Positions 31,817 to 39,321 of a DNA stretch of 64,000 nucleotides are shown here, one piece after another. Each line of letters starts with the position of its first letter. Position 1 is the first letter of the stretch. Made by a program: the position numbers and the translations under genes. This DNA comes from an uncultured Victivallis sp. (GTDB lineage: Bacteria > Verrucomicrobiota > Lentisphaeria > Victivallales > Victivallaceae), in assembly GCF_944391105.1 (NCBI RefSeq), contig NZ_CALXSK010000007.1, positions 31,877-95,876 of the forward strand. Direction: 5' to 3'. The notes under the pieces were generated by a model. It did no database searches, had not been told where the DNA came from, and saw only the letters and a program-made list of their open reading frames with translations.

Positions 31817-32881
31817 TCACTTCAGGAGCATGCAGTCGCCGTAGCTGTAGAAGCGCATCTTTTCGCGGATCGCGAGCTCGTATGCCGCAAGCACTTTCTC
31901 GCGGTCGCAGAAGCACGAAACCAGCATGAGCAGCGTGCTCTTCGGCAGATGGAAGTTCGTCAGCAGCAGATCCACCGCCCGGATCCGATAGGGCGGATAG
32001 AGGAAAATCCGAGTATTGCCGTGGGCGGGATGAACGGTTCCATCCGGATCGGCGCAGCTTTCGAGCGTCCGCACGGTTGTGGTTCCGACCGCGAGCACGC
32101 GCTTTCCCGCCGCGTGGGTCGCGTTGATGAGCTCCGCCGTCTCCTGTGTCAGAAAATACTCCTCGGAGTGCATCTGATGCTCCTCGGCATTTTCGACCGA
32201 AACCGGTTTGAAGGTTCCGGGGCCGACGTGCAGTGTCACAGCCGCTTCCCGCACCCCCTTTGCCGTGAGGTCGGCCAGGATTTCCGGCGTGAAGTGAAGT
32301 CCCGCGGTCGGTGCGGCGACCGCTCCGGCTTTTTCGGCGTAGACGGTCTGATAACGTTCCGCGTCGGCGGTTTCGTCGCCGCGCGTGATGTAAGGCGGCA
32401 GAGGAATGTGGCCGTAACGCGCCTGGAGCCGGTCCGAATCGGGCGTATTGAATTCGATCTCGAATCCGCCGTCGCCGCTGCGGCCGAGAACGGTGAAGCC
32501 GTCGCCGTTTTCGTTGAGCGTTCCGTCGTTTTCGAGCAGTTGAGCGAAGACGCCGGGCAATGCGCGCTTGCCGGGTTTGAGCAGCGCGTTCCAGCGCCGC
32601 CGCTCCGGGTCGAGCGCCTGCACGAGCAGCAGCTCGAATTTCGCTCCGGCCGGATCGCCGTTCTTGCGCGCATACATGCGGCCGCGCAGAACGCGCGTAT
32701 CGTTGTAGATGAGCGCGTCTCCGGGCGAAAGATACTCCCGGATCGCCCCGAACGGATGGATTTCACACGCCCCGGTTACCCGGTCAAGCACGAGCATGCG
32801 CGACCCGTCCCGCCGTTCGGCGGGATGCTGGGCGATGAGCTCCGGCGGGAGATCGTAGTCGAAAAGCGAGGTGCTGAGCAT
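31817..32881 (-). CDS. queA: S-adenosylmethionine:tRNA ribosyltransferase-isomerase QueA
   Basis: QueA transfers the ribosyl moiety of SAM to preQ1 at position 34 of tRNA in queuosine synthesis. The 354-residue protein shows the family signatures FDYDLPPELIAQHP at the N-terminus, ALIYNDTRVLRGR, APTAGLHFT, VTLHVGPGTFKPV and TNFHLPKSTLLMLV. Length is normal. It is the last gene of a minus-strand run after the rhomboid gene (12-nt gap) and is convergent with the radical SAM-methyltransferase gene, also a tRNA-34 enzyme. Confidence 0.96.
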   Translation of the reverse strand: MLSTSLFDYDLPPELIAQHPAERRDGSRMLVLDRVTGACEIHPFGAIREYLSPGDALIYNDTRVLRGRMYARKNGDPAGAKFELLLVQALDPERRRWNALLKPGKRALPGVFAQLLENDGTLNENGDGFTVLGRSGDGGFEIEFNTPDSDRLQARYGHIPLPPYITRGDETADAERYQTVYAEKAGAVAAPTAGLHFTPEILADLTAKGVREAAVTLHVGPGTFKPVSVENAEEHQMHSEEYFLTQETAELINATHAAGKRVLAVGTTTVRTLESCADPDGTVHPAHGNTRIFLYPPYRIRAVDLLLTNFHLPKSTLLMLVSCFCDREKVLAAYELAIREKMRFYSYGDCMLLK

Positions 32882-32893
32882 GATCGATTCGTC

Positions 32894-33748
32894 CTACTTT
32901 CCGCCGCGCATCTCTTCGCGCGCCTGCCGCAGCCGGGCAAGTTCGTACTCGGAAAGACTGTTGATGCCGTAGCGCGACACTTTGTCGAGCAGCGCGTCGA
33001 GTTCCCGCGCTCCGACCGGCCCGCCGGACTGCGCCGCGTTCCCCGCTCTTCCGACGGGCGGCGGCTCCGGAGCGCCGCCGCGGAATTGCGGACGCCATGC
33101 CGCCGGTTTCCGCCGGAACGGATCCCAGGAAAGACGGTTGCCGAAGCTCAACTTCATGTAGAGATAACCGCCGATCACACCGCCGAGGTGCGCGAGGTGG
33201 GCGATGCCGTCCTTGTTGTTGGCCAGCAGAATCACTTCGAGGATCGTGTAGCAGATGACGAGCGTCCGCGTCTTCATCGGAACCGGCAGCGGAAAGATGT
33301 AGAACTGCTGGTTCGGCTCAAGCAGTGCCGCCGCCACCATCACCGCGAACACCGCCCCGGAAGCGCCGAGCAATCCCCCCGCCGAATGCCAGTTTAAAAC
33401 CAGATAAAGCAGATTCCCGGTGACCGCTCCGATCAGGTAGAGCAACAAAAAGCGCCTGCCGCCGATGTGCGGCGCGACCAGCCCCCCGAACAGATAGAGC
33501 CCCCACATGTTGAAGAAAAGATGGAAAAATTCCAGATGCAGAAACCCCGCCGTGACGAGCTGATAAATCCGCCCGCTGCGGATTCCCTGCGGCGTGAGCA
33601 GCAACATCTCGGCAAGGCCCGGCAGAATATTTCCCGCCAGAAACAGAACAACGTTGATGGCGATCAACACCATAATCATCCCCATCCCGGAGAGGGCCTG
33701 CTCTCCGGGCGAGGAGCCGCGCATATAGCCTCGGTCGTATAAAGCCAT
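32894..33748 (-). CDS. Rhomboid-family intramembrane serine protease
   Basis: The 284-residue protein has six or seven hydrophobic spans. It has the rhomboid hallmark residues: the catalytic Ser in GASGAV (Ser130), the catalytic His in HLAHLGGVIGG (His187), and HLEFFHLFFNMW (71-82) in TM2. A cytosolic Pro/Gly-rich tail (about 205-250) ends in a charged helix. Rhomboids cut single-span membrane proteins within the membrane; the substrate here is unknown. It sits between queA and the LeuA-like gene, all on the minus strand. Confidence 0.92.
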   Translation of the reverse strand: MALYDRGYMRGSSPGEQALSGMGMIMVLIAINVVLFLAGNILPGLAEMLLLTPQGIRSGRIYQLVTAGFLHLEFFHLFFNMWGLYLFGGLVAPHIGGRRFLLLYLIGAVTGNLLYLVLNWHSAGGLLGASGAVFAVMVAAALLEPNQQFYIFPLPVPMKTRTLVICYTILEVILLANNKDGIAHLAHLGGVIGGYLYMKLSFGNRLSWDPFRRKPAAWRPQFRGGAPEPPPVGRAGNAAQSGGPVGARELDALLDKVSRYGINSLSEYELARLRQAREEMRGGK

Positions 33749-33776
33749 GAAAAACGATTCCTTTCGATGTTTCTGT

Positions 33777-35345
33777 TCAGCGTGTTTCTGCCGCGCCGCT
33801 TTCCGCCGGTTTTCCCGGCAGCAGCAGATTCAGCATCTTTTCGGTTGCGAAGATGGCAGCGACGATCTGATCCGGATCGATGCCGGTGGTCGTGACGTGT
33901 TTTCCCGGGAGCGCCCAGGTGATCGTGGTTTCGACGAGCGCGTCGGTTTTGCCCCCCGGCGGGATGCGCACTTCGTAGTCGACCAGCTTCGGGAGCGTGA
34001 GGTTGAAAGTCTTCATGCACTTCCGCAGCGCCCGCATGAATGCGTCGTAACCGCCGTCGCCCGGGGAAGTCGCCTCGGCTTTCACGCCGTCCATTTCCAC
34101 CGCGACACGCGCTTTCGGTGTGCCGCCGGAGCGGGTGCTGATTTCATAATCGACGACTTTCAACCGCGATTCCAGCGGGGAACTCAGGACCTCCGCGATG
34201 ATGAACGGCAGGTCCGACGGGGAGACACTCTTCTTCTTGTCCCCGAGCCGGATCACCTCCTGAAGCACTTTCTGACGCACTTCGGGCGCGAGTTCGAGAT
34301 TCATCGCCTCGAGGTTTTGGTCGATCGACGCCTTGCCGGAGAGCTTGCCGAGCGCATAGTTGCGCCGCCGCCCGAACCGCTCCGGCAAGAGCAGATTCGC
34401 GTAGAGGTTTCCCTTTTTGTCGCCGTCGGCGTGGACGCCGCAAGTCTGCGTGAAGACGTCGGATCCGACCACCGGATAGTTCCACGCGCAACGCTTGCCG
34501 GAGATGCTCTGCACGAGTTCCGACGCATGCTGAAGCTCCATCTCGACCACCCGCACCCTGCGGTTGGTCATGTCGTTGATCGCGACCACGAGCTGGGCGA
34601 GCGCCTGATTGCCGGTCCGCTCGCCGAGTCCGTTGATCGTGGTGTGGATTCCGTTCACGCCCGCCCGGACCGCCGCGAGGCTGTTCGCCGTCACCATGCC
34701 GTAGTCGTTGTGCCCGTGAAAGTCGAGCCGCAGATCGGGAAATGCGCGGTAGAGCCACTCCAGATAGGTCGCCACCTCGGTCGGGTCGAGAATTCCGAGC
34801 GTGTCCGGCAGCATGATCCGCTCGACCGGCAGCCCCTGCAGCCGGGTCAGAAATTCGTGGACGTACGCGAAACTGTGGCGCATGCCGTTCGACCAGTCCT
34901 CCAGATAGACGTTGACCTTGATCCCCTGCTGTTCCGCATAATGGATCTCGTTGACGACATCCTCAAAGTGTTTGGCGGGCGATTTGCGCAGCTGAACGCG
35001 GCAGTGATTTTCAGAGCCTTTCGTCAGCAGATTGATGACTTTCCCGCCGGTTTCACGGATCCAGTCGATCGACCGTCCGCCGTCGACGAATCCGAGGATC
35101 TCCATCGATTCGAGGCAGCCGCGGTGCTCCGCCCATTTGAGGATCGTCGAAACCGCGTCCCGTTCGCCGTCGGATACGCGGGCCGAGCCGATTTCGAGCC
35201 GGTCCACTTTCAGCCGGTTCATGAACATCTTCGCGAGTTCGAGCTTCTCCGCAGGGGTGAACGCCACTCCCGGCGTCTGTTCGCCGTCGCGCAGCGTGGT
35301 ATCCATGATTTCCACGTAATTGTCGGATCTATGTCTGGATTTCAT
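33777..35345 (-). CDS. LeuA/CimA-like alpha-isopropylmalate/citramalate synthase family protein
   Basis: The 522-residue protein has the HMGL-like TIM barrel with MDTTLRDGEQTPGV, FHGHNDYGM (metal His), and GLGERTGN, and then the C-terminal LeuA regulatory (dimer) domain. These enzymes condense acetyl-CoA with a 2-oxo acid (2-oxoisovalerate, pyruvate or 2-oxoglutarate). The active site alone does not tell leucine synthesis, citramalate synthesis or homocitrate synthesis apart. No leuBCD genes are adjacent. The 5' leader contains a strong hairpin and an overlapping 26-codon frame, suggesting regulation in the leader. Confidence 0.86.
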   Translation of the reverse strand: MKSRHRSDNYVEIMDTTLRDGEQTPGVAFTPAEKLELAKMFMNRLKVDRLEIGSARVSDGERDAVSTILKWAEHRGCLESMEILGFVDGGRSIDWIRETGGKVINLLTKGSENHCRVQLRKSPAKHFEDVVNEIHYAEQQGIKVNVYLEDWSNGMRHSFAYVHEFLTRLQGLPVERIMLPDTLGILDPTEVATYLEWLYRAFPDLRLDFHGHNDYGMVTANSLAAVRAGVNGIHTTINGLGERTGNQALAQLVVAINDMTNRRVRVVEMELQHASELVQSISGKRCAWNYPVVGSDVFTQTCGVHADGDKKGNLYANLLLPERFGRRRNYALGKLSGKASIDQNLEAMNLELAPEVRQKVLQEVIRLGDKKKSVSPSDLPFIIAEVLSSPLESRLKVVDYEISTRSGGTPKARVAVEMDGVKAEATSPGDGGYDAFMRALRKCMKTFNLTLPKLVDYEVRIPPGGKTDALVETTITWALPGKHVTTTGIDPDQIVAAIFATEKMLNLLLPGKPAESGAAETR

Positions 35346-35383
35346 CTGATTTCAACCTTGATTTTTCCTGTTTCCATGTACAA

Positions 35384-35429
35384 AAAGACCATGCCGTGCG
35401 ATTCCAATCCGGGGTGCGGCATGGTCTTT
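35384..35429 (-). promoter_or_regulatory. Leader hairpin (possible attenuator) before the LeuA-like gene
   Basis: In the minus-strand transcript AAAGACCATGCCG pairs perfectly with CGGCATGGTCTTT across a 20-nt loop and is followed by a five-U stretch. It lies about 40 nt before the LeuA-like ATG. No other minus-strand gene upstream would need a terminator here, which favours attenuation. The 5' arm contains the ATG (35422) of a 26-codon frame ending in an ATGA overlap with the synthase start. Confidence 0.42.
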
Positions 35430-35487
35430 CTTCCACTTTCTGCGGTTTTGCAACCTGTCTATCCGGCAGCTCCCGAACGCATTTTAC

Positions 35488-35519
35488 GGGTCATCCCGGC
35501 GCACGCACCGGCATGACCC
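35488..35519. repeat. Inverted repeat (REP-like hairpin)
   Basis: GGGTCATcCCGG and CCGGcATGACCC form an 11-bp stem with one C-C mismatch and an 8-nt loop. No T run follows on either strand. No second copy was noticed in this window. Confidence 0.5.
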
Positions 35520-35721
35520 CGACTAATGCCGATCGGAATCAGCATGATCCGGTTTTTCGGTACCGGTCTGGCAAAACGCATCGGAACTCCCCCGCAAATA
35601 AAAAAATACGACAATGGAAATAAATTTCTTTACAATATACTATGTTTCCCGGAAAAATCAACCTTTCCCCGCCGGAATTCTTGCCGGCAGAAAGCGAAAA
35701 ATCTTTTTGAAAAACTTTCTC

Positions 35722-35749
35722 TTGAAAAAAAACGGCCCGAATGTATCTT
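35722..35749 (+). promoter_or_regulatory. Candidate promoter of the SHOCT membrane-protein pair
   Basis: TTGAAA (35722-35727), 16 bp, TATCTT (35744-35749) lies 27 bp before the ATG at 35777. Confidence 0.35.
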
Positions 35750-35776
35750 AAGCATCTGAAACCAGGGGAGCCGATT

Positions 35777-36415
35777 ATGCTTGAACATCTTTACCGTAAG
35801 CCACCGGTTTTGCGGATCAGGTACCGGGAATCCGACGATGGAAACTGGGTTTGCCTGAGCGGGAAAAGCTGGAATTCCGAATGGGTGGAATGGTTCTGGC
35901 TCCCGGAATTCAACCCCGATTACGATTCCATCTCCACGCCGGCGAAAAATTACAGAAATGGAGCGATATTCTGTTTGATCGGTGCCGCACTGCCGTTTCT
36001 GACCGCCGTATTCTCGGGGGAAAGCTGGCGGGAAATCTGTTCAAACGCGCTGTTCTATCTGGTTTTCGCCGCAATTATGGTGATTGCATCGTCCGTCCTG
36101 TGGATTCTCCGGAGATTCAAACGCGAGAAGGCGGTGGTCTTCTCCAGCAGCCTGAATAACCGGAAGCTCTTCATCTGGTTTCCGTATGGAACCGATGTCG
36201 CCGCCGAACCGTTCGTCCGGGAATTGCAACGGAAGATCGCCGGTAAATTCTGCTTTTACCGGCCGGACCTGAATGGATACGGGCAGGTCGAAAAGCTGCG
36301 CCGGGAGTTCGATTCCCTGAAAGCTGACGGCATCCTCACCGGGGAAAAATATGATAAAATCTGCCGAAAGCTGTTCGGCGGAAACGGATTGCAGCGAAAT
36401 ATAGGTTTTGAATAG
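35777..36415 (+). CDS. Two-TM membrane protein with C-terminal SHOCT-like motif
   Basis: This 212-residue protein of unknown function has a polar N-terminal domain (1-58), two hydrophobic segments near 60-80 (FCLIGAALPFLTAVF) and 90-115 (YLVFAAIMVIASSVLWIL), and a cytosolic domain. It ends in FDSLKADGILTGEKYDKICRKLFG, which fits the short SHOCT oligomerisation motif. The ATG at 35777 is preceded by GGGGAG at 6 nt; an earlier ATG lacks a ribosome site. The next gene starts one base after its stop and has the same architecture, so the two probably form a complex. Confidence 0.65.
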   Translation: MLEHLYRKPPVLRIRYRESDDGNWVCLSGKSWNSEWVEWFWLPEFNPDYDSISTPAKNYRNGAIFCLIGAALPFLTAVFSGESWREICSNALFYLVFAAIMVIASSVLWILRRFKREKAVVFSSSLNNRKLFIWFPYGTDVAAEPFVRELQRKIAGKFCFYRPDLNGYGQVEKLRREFDSLKADGILTGEKYDKICRKLFGGNGLQRNIGFE

Positions 36416-36416
36416 T

Positions 36417-37070
36417 ATGACCGATTCCGCCAACTTCACCCGTTTCGGGAAAATGCGCTTGTGGCTGCGGAAAGGAAGTCTGCTCGTGGAGGACCGTTCC
36501 GGCGGACAGCAGGTCAACTATACCATCCCTCTGCGCAGACAGCTCCCGGTTCTGAGTTGTTACCACTATACCGCGAATTTCTGGCGGTTTCTCCGGTATG
36601 GAGGAACCGCGAGCATGCTCCAGCTACTGACGGCCGCCGGATTCGCCTCCAGCGGCGCGACTGCCGGAATTCTGACGGGATTCGCGTTTGCCGCGCTCGT
36701 TCTGATGCTCCTCACGTATACCTCCTCGTCAGAAACGGGGGCCAGCCGGGGGAAACGGATGGGGGTCTGGTATCTGATCGAATACGAGAACGGCAACCGT
36801 TTCGGAATTCCGGTTCCACGCCGAAAAACGGCCGAACAAACAGCGTTCCTGGCCGAATTGGAGACCGCCCTGAAGCGTTACTCTTCTTTCGAAATGCAGA
36901 TGCACTGCATAACCTGCGGGTGGGATCCGCAGGCATTCGAAATCCTTGAACAGCTGCGAATCGAGAATATCCTCTCGCCGGAAGAGTTCGCGGAGTTGAA
37001 GCAGGAACGCATCCGGAACATATTTCGCGACCCTCCGCCCGCTCAGGAGAATACGGCGGGGCGGATGTAG
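36417..37070 (+). CDS. Two-TM membrane protein with SHOCT-like C-terminus, partner of the preceding gene
   Basis: The 217-residue protein has the same plan as its neighbour: soluble N-terminus (to about 60), two close hydrophobic spans (about 62-105), a cytosolic domain, and a final EILEQLRIENILSPEEFAEL segment resembling SHOCT. Sequence similarity to the neighbour is low beyond this plan. The start follows the preceding stop by one base. Its 3' end overlaps the end of tsaB on the other strand by 28 bp. Function is unknown. Confidence 0.62.
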   Translation: MTDSANFTRFGKMRLWLRKGSLLVEDRSGGQQVNYTIPLRRQLPVLSCYHYTANFWRFLRYGGTASMLQLLTAAGFASSGATAGILTGFAFAALVLMLLTYTSSSETGASRGKRMGVWYLIEYENGNRFGIPVPRRKTAEQTAFLAELETALKRYSSFEMQMHCITCGWDPQAFEILEQLRIENILSPEEFAELKQERIRNIFRDPPPAQENTAGRM

Positions 37071-37711
37071 ACCAGGTCCGCGAGCTTGTTGTCGAACGGC
37101 TTGTACTGCGCGAGCGCAAGCGCCTCGGGCTTGACCGAATCGAACGCTTCGATTTTCGCCGCGACTTCCGGCGCAAGCAGTTTCTCAAGCGCGGGCCGCT
37201 CCGCCTCGAGCGCGATCAGGTGATCGGCCGGGTAAGAGGCGAAAAACTCCGCCGCCTGTTCCGCGTTCAGCACCTTTTCCAGCCCGGTCGGAACCGGTTC
37301 CCCGTTGCGGATCTCCATCTCAAACAAAATCAGCTCGCGATTCCGCCCGTCGAAGAGCGCGCCGATGCGGCTCCCTTCCGCCGGAGCGGCGAGATTCGCC
37401 GCGAGCGCCACCGCAGTCGGCACACATCTCGTCTCGATTCCCGTTTTGCCGAAGGTCCAGCCGTTCACGAGCGCCGCCGCAAGCCGCATGCCGGTGAAAC
37501 TCCCCGGCCCGGAGCCGACGCTCCACTTCGCGACCGAATTGAGCCCGATCCCCGCCTTGTCCAGTTCCGAGGCGGCCCAGGCCGCAAGCTGCGCCGAATC
37601 GCGCCCCCGCATCGGCCGCGTGGCCGACAAAAGTATTTTCGTCCCGTCCAGCAGCGCAAAACCGGCCTCCCGTCCCGAGAGGTCGAGCGCCGCCGCAAAA
37701 TTGCCGTTCAT
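37043..37711 (-). CDS. tsaB: tRNA threonylcarbamoyladenosine biosynthesis protein TsaB
   Basis: TsaB is the scaffold partner of TsaD in t6A37 formation on ANN-decoding tRNAs. The 222-residue ASKHA-fold protein has the diagnostic VGSGPGSFTGMRLAAALVNG (about 66-85) and LDLSGREAGFALLDG at the N-terminus. Length is typical. Its ATG overlaps the lysA stop (ATGA), so it is cotranscribed with lysA and the cupin gene. TsaD and TsaE are outside the window. Confidence 0.92.
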   Translation of the reverse strand: MNGNFAAALDLSGREAGFALLDGTKILLSATRPMRGRDSAQLAAWAASELDKAGIGLNSVAKWSVGSGPGSFTGMRLAAALVNGWTFGKTGIETRCVPTAVALAANLAAPAEGSRIGALFDGRNRELILFEMEIRNGEPVPTGLEKVLNAEQAAEFFASYPADHLIALEAERPALEKLLAPEVAAKIEAFDSVKPEALALAQYKPFDNKLADLVYIRPAVFS

Positions 37712-38928
37712 AACGATCTGCCCTCTTTCAGAATCTGGTCGCAGAGCTCCTCGGAGCTCAGCCGTCTCCGGACATAGACGACCTTTCCGCCGGAGACCAC
37801 CACCTCCGCAGGCATCGCCCGGAGATTGTAGACCCCGCCCATCGAATAACAGTACGCTCCGGCGTTCCGGATCGCGAGAATGTCATATTCCCGGATCTCC
37901 GGCAGTTCACGCTGCTCGGCGAACCGGTCGCCCGTCTCGCAGATGTTGCCGCAAACGTCGTAGACCTGCGGCTTCCCGTCCGGATTGCTGAGATTCCACA
38001 CCTCGTGGTACGCATCGTAAAGCACCGGCCGGATCAGCTGCGGGAAGCCCGAGTCGCATCCCGCAATCAGGCGGCTGCGGTTGCGCTTGAGCGTATTGAC
38101 TTCGGTCAGCAGATATCCCGCCTCGGCGAAGATGTATTTGCCCGGCTCGAACAGCATGTCGAGCTTGCGGCCGTAACGTTGCGTGAACGCTTCGAACCGG
38201 CGCGTGATCTCCGCACCCATCGCGACGTAATCGATCCGTGCCTCGCCCGGTTTGTACGGAACCTTGAAGCCGCCGCCGAAGTCGAGGAACTGGAGATCCG
38301 GGAAGTTCTCCGGCGTCGCGATCGCCATCAGATTCTCCATCGACTGGTAGACCGATTCCGCCCGCTGCAGGCCGCTGCCCGTGTGTTCGTGCAGGCCGAT
38401 GACCTTCAGATTTCCCTCGCGGACGAGGCTCTTGACCTCCTCCACCGATTCGAGCAGGATTCCGAATTTGGTCAGGTCGCCGCCCGTCATCGTTTTGGCG
38501 TTGTCCCCGTCACAGACGTCCGGATTGAAACGCAGACACAATGAGATGCCGGGGTGCGTCTTCGCGATCTTCCGCAACCGCGACAGCGAACCGATGTTCA
38601 TCACCACGCCGGTCGCGAGAACCTGTTCAAACTCCTCGTCGGTCATGTTGTTGGCCGTGTAGATGATCCGCTCTTTCGGGAAACCGAGTTTCAGAGCCAT
38701 GATCACTTCGCCGGGACTGACCGTATCGAGCCCCGCTCCCGCATCGCGCAGCAGCGCGAGCAGCCCGGGATTGTAATTCGCCTTCATTGCGCAGCAGATC
38801 TTCAGCCCCGGATACGGAATGAAACCGAAAAGATCCCGATACCGCGCAACAACCATGTCGCCATCGTAGACGAACAGCGGCGTATCGTACTCTTTCGCAA
38901 GTGCGAGAAGAAGCTCCCGATTCAACAT
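37708..38928 (-). CDS. lysA: Diaminopimelate decarboxylase-type PLP enzyme LysA
   Basis: The 406-residue alanine-racemase-fold enzyme would convert meso-diaminopimelate to lysine. It shows the PLP lysine in CCAMKANYNP (about residue 50), HTGSG, FLDFGGGFKVPY, FEPGKYIFAEAG and the C-terminal dimer motif CGNICETGDR with the active-site Cys. GAYCYSMGGVYNLR follows. The start at 38928 is supported by AAGGAG; the longer frame encodes only Ser/Arg-rich nonsense. A related decarboxylase acting on carboxynorspermidine is possible but less likely. Confidence 0.88.
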   Translation of the reverse strand: MLNRELLLALAKEYDTPLFVYDGDMVVARYRDLFGFIPYPGLKICCAMKANYNPGLLALLRDAGAGLDTVSPGEVIMALKLGFPKERIIYTANNMTDEEFEQVLATGVVMNIGSLSRLRKIAKTHPGISLCLRFNPDVCDGDNAKTMTGGDLTKFGILLESVEEVKSLVREGNLKVIGLHEHTGSGLQRAESVYQSMENLMAIATPENFPDLQFLDFGGGFKVPYKPGEARIDYVAMGAEITRRFEAFTQRYGRKLDMLFEPGKYIFAEAGYLLTEVNTLKRNRSRLIAGCDSGFPQLIRPVLYDAYHEVWNLSNPDGKPQVYDVCGNICETGDRFAEQRELPEIREYDILAIRNAGAYCYSMGGVYNLRAMPAEVVVSGGKVVYVRRRLSSEELCDQILKEGRSL

Positions 38929-38953
38929 TTCAACGTTGCTCCTTCCGTTCGGT

Positions 38954-39304
38954 TCAGTAGGTGGAAATGACCGCGATGAGCTCAAGCGGCTCTTCGCTGA
39001 TGCAACGGATCGCGTGGCCGTCTCCGTTGCCGGTGAGGATCGTATCGCCCGGGCCGAGTTCGACGACTTCGCCATTGTCGTCCGCCTCGGCGCGGCCGCG
39101 GATCACCACGAAAATCTCCTCCTCCGCATCGTGCGGATGGAAACCGATCGAGCAGCCCGGATTCAGCGTCAGGCGCGAAAACATCCGGTTCTTCGACCGC
39201 ATTTCGGTTTTCGGCGCCCAGAACTCCTCGAGCTTGACGGTCCCCTTGCCCCCGCGCATCTCCTCGCGGAACTCGACTTTGTACTCTCCGTTTCGGCGGA
39301 TCAT
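38954..39304 (-). CDS. Small cupin-domain protein
   Basis: The 116-residue single-cupin protein has the two metal-site motifs: GFHPHDAEEEIFVVIRGRAE (His, His, Glu) and GDGHAIRCISEEPL (His). It would bind a divalent metal and a small ligand; a sugar-binding or isomerase-like role is common. It lies between the fused dehydratase-like gene and lysA, 25 nt before lysA, in one minus-strand run. Substrate cannot be inferred. Confidence 0.85.
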   Translation of the reverse strand: MIRRNGEYKVEFREEMRGGKGTVKLEEFWAPKTEMRSKNRMFSRLTLNPGCSIGFHPHDAEEEIFVVIRGRAEADDNGEVVELGPGDTILTGNGDGHAIRCISEEPLELIAVISTY

Positions 39305-39321
39305 TTTTCACTCCTGTCAAA

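Larger units (their letters stand above)
35346..35776. other. Non-coding interval with two inverted repeats and a promoter
   Basis: This 431-bp stretch separates the LeuA-like gene from the divergent membrane-protein genes. It contains a 13-bp perfect inverted repeat (35384-35396 with 35417-35429), a second inverted repeat (35488-35499 with 35508-35519) and a candidate plus-strand promoter (35722-35749). The AT-rich part between 35590 and 35730 shows no convincing gene. Confidence 0.6.

Noticed and set aside
37708..39075. Longer LysA start at 39075
   Set aside because: The extra 49 residues are Ser/Arg-rich, overlap the cupin gene on the same strand, and lack a ribosome site; AAGGAG marks 38928.
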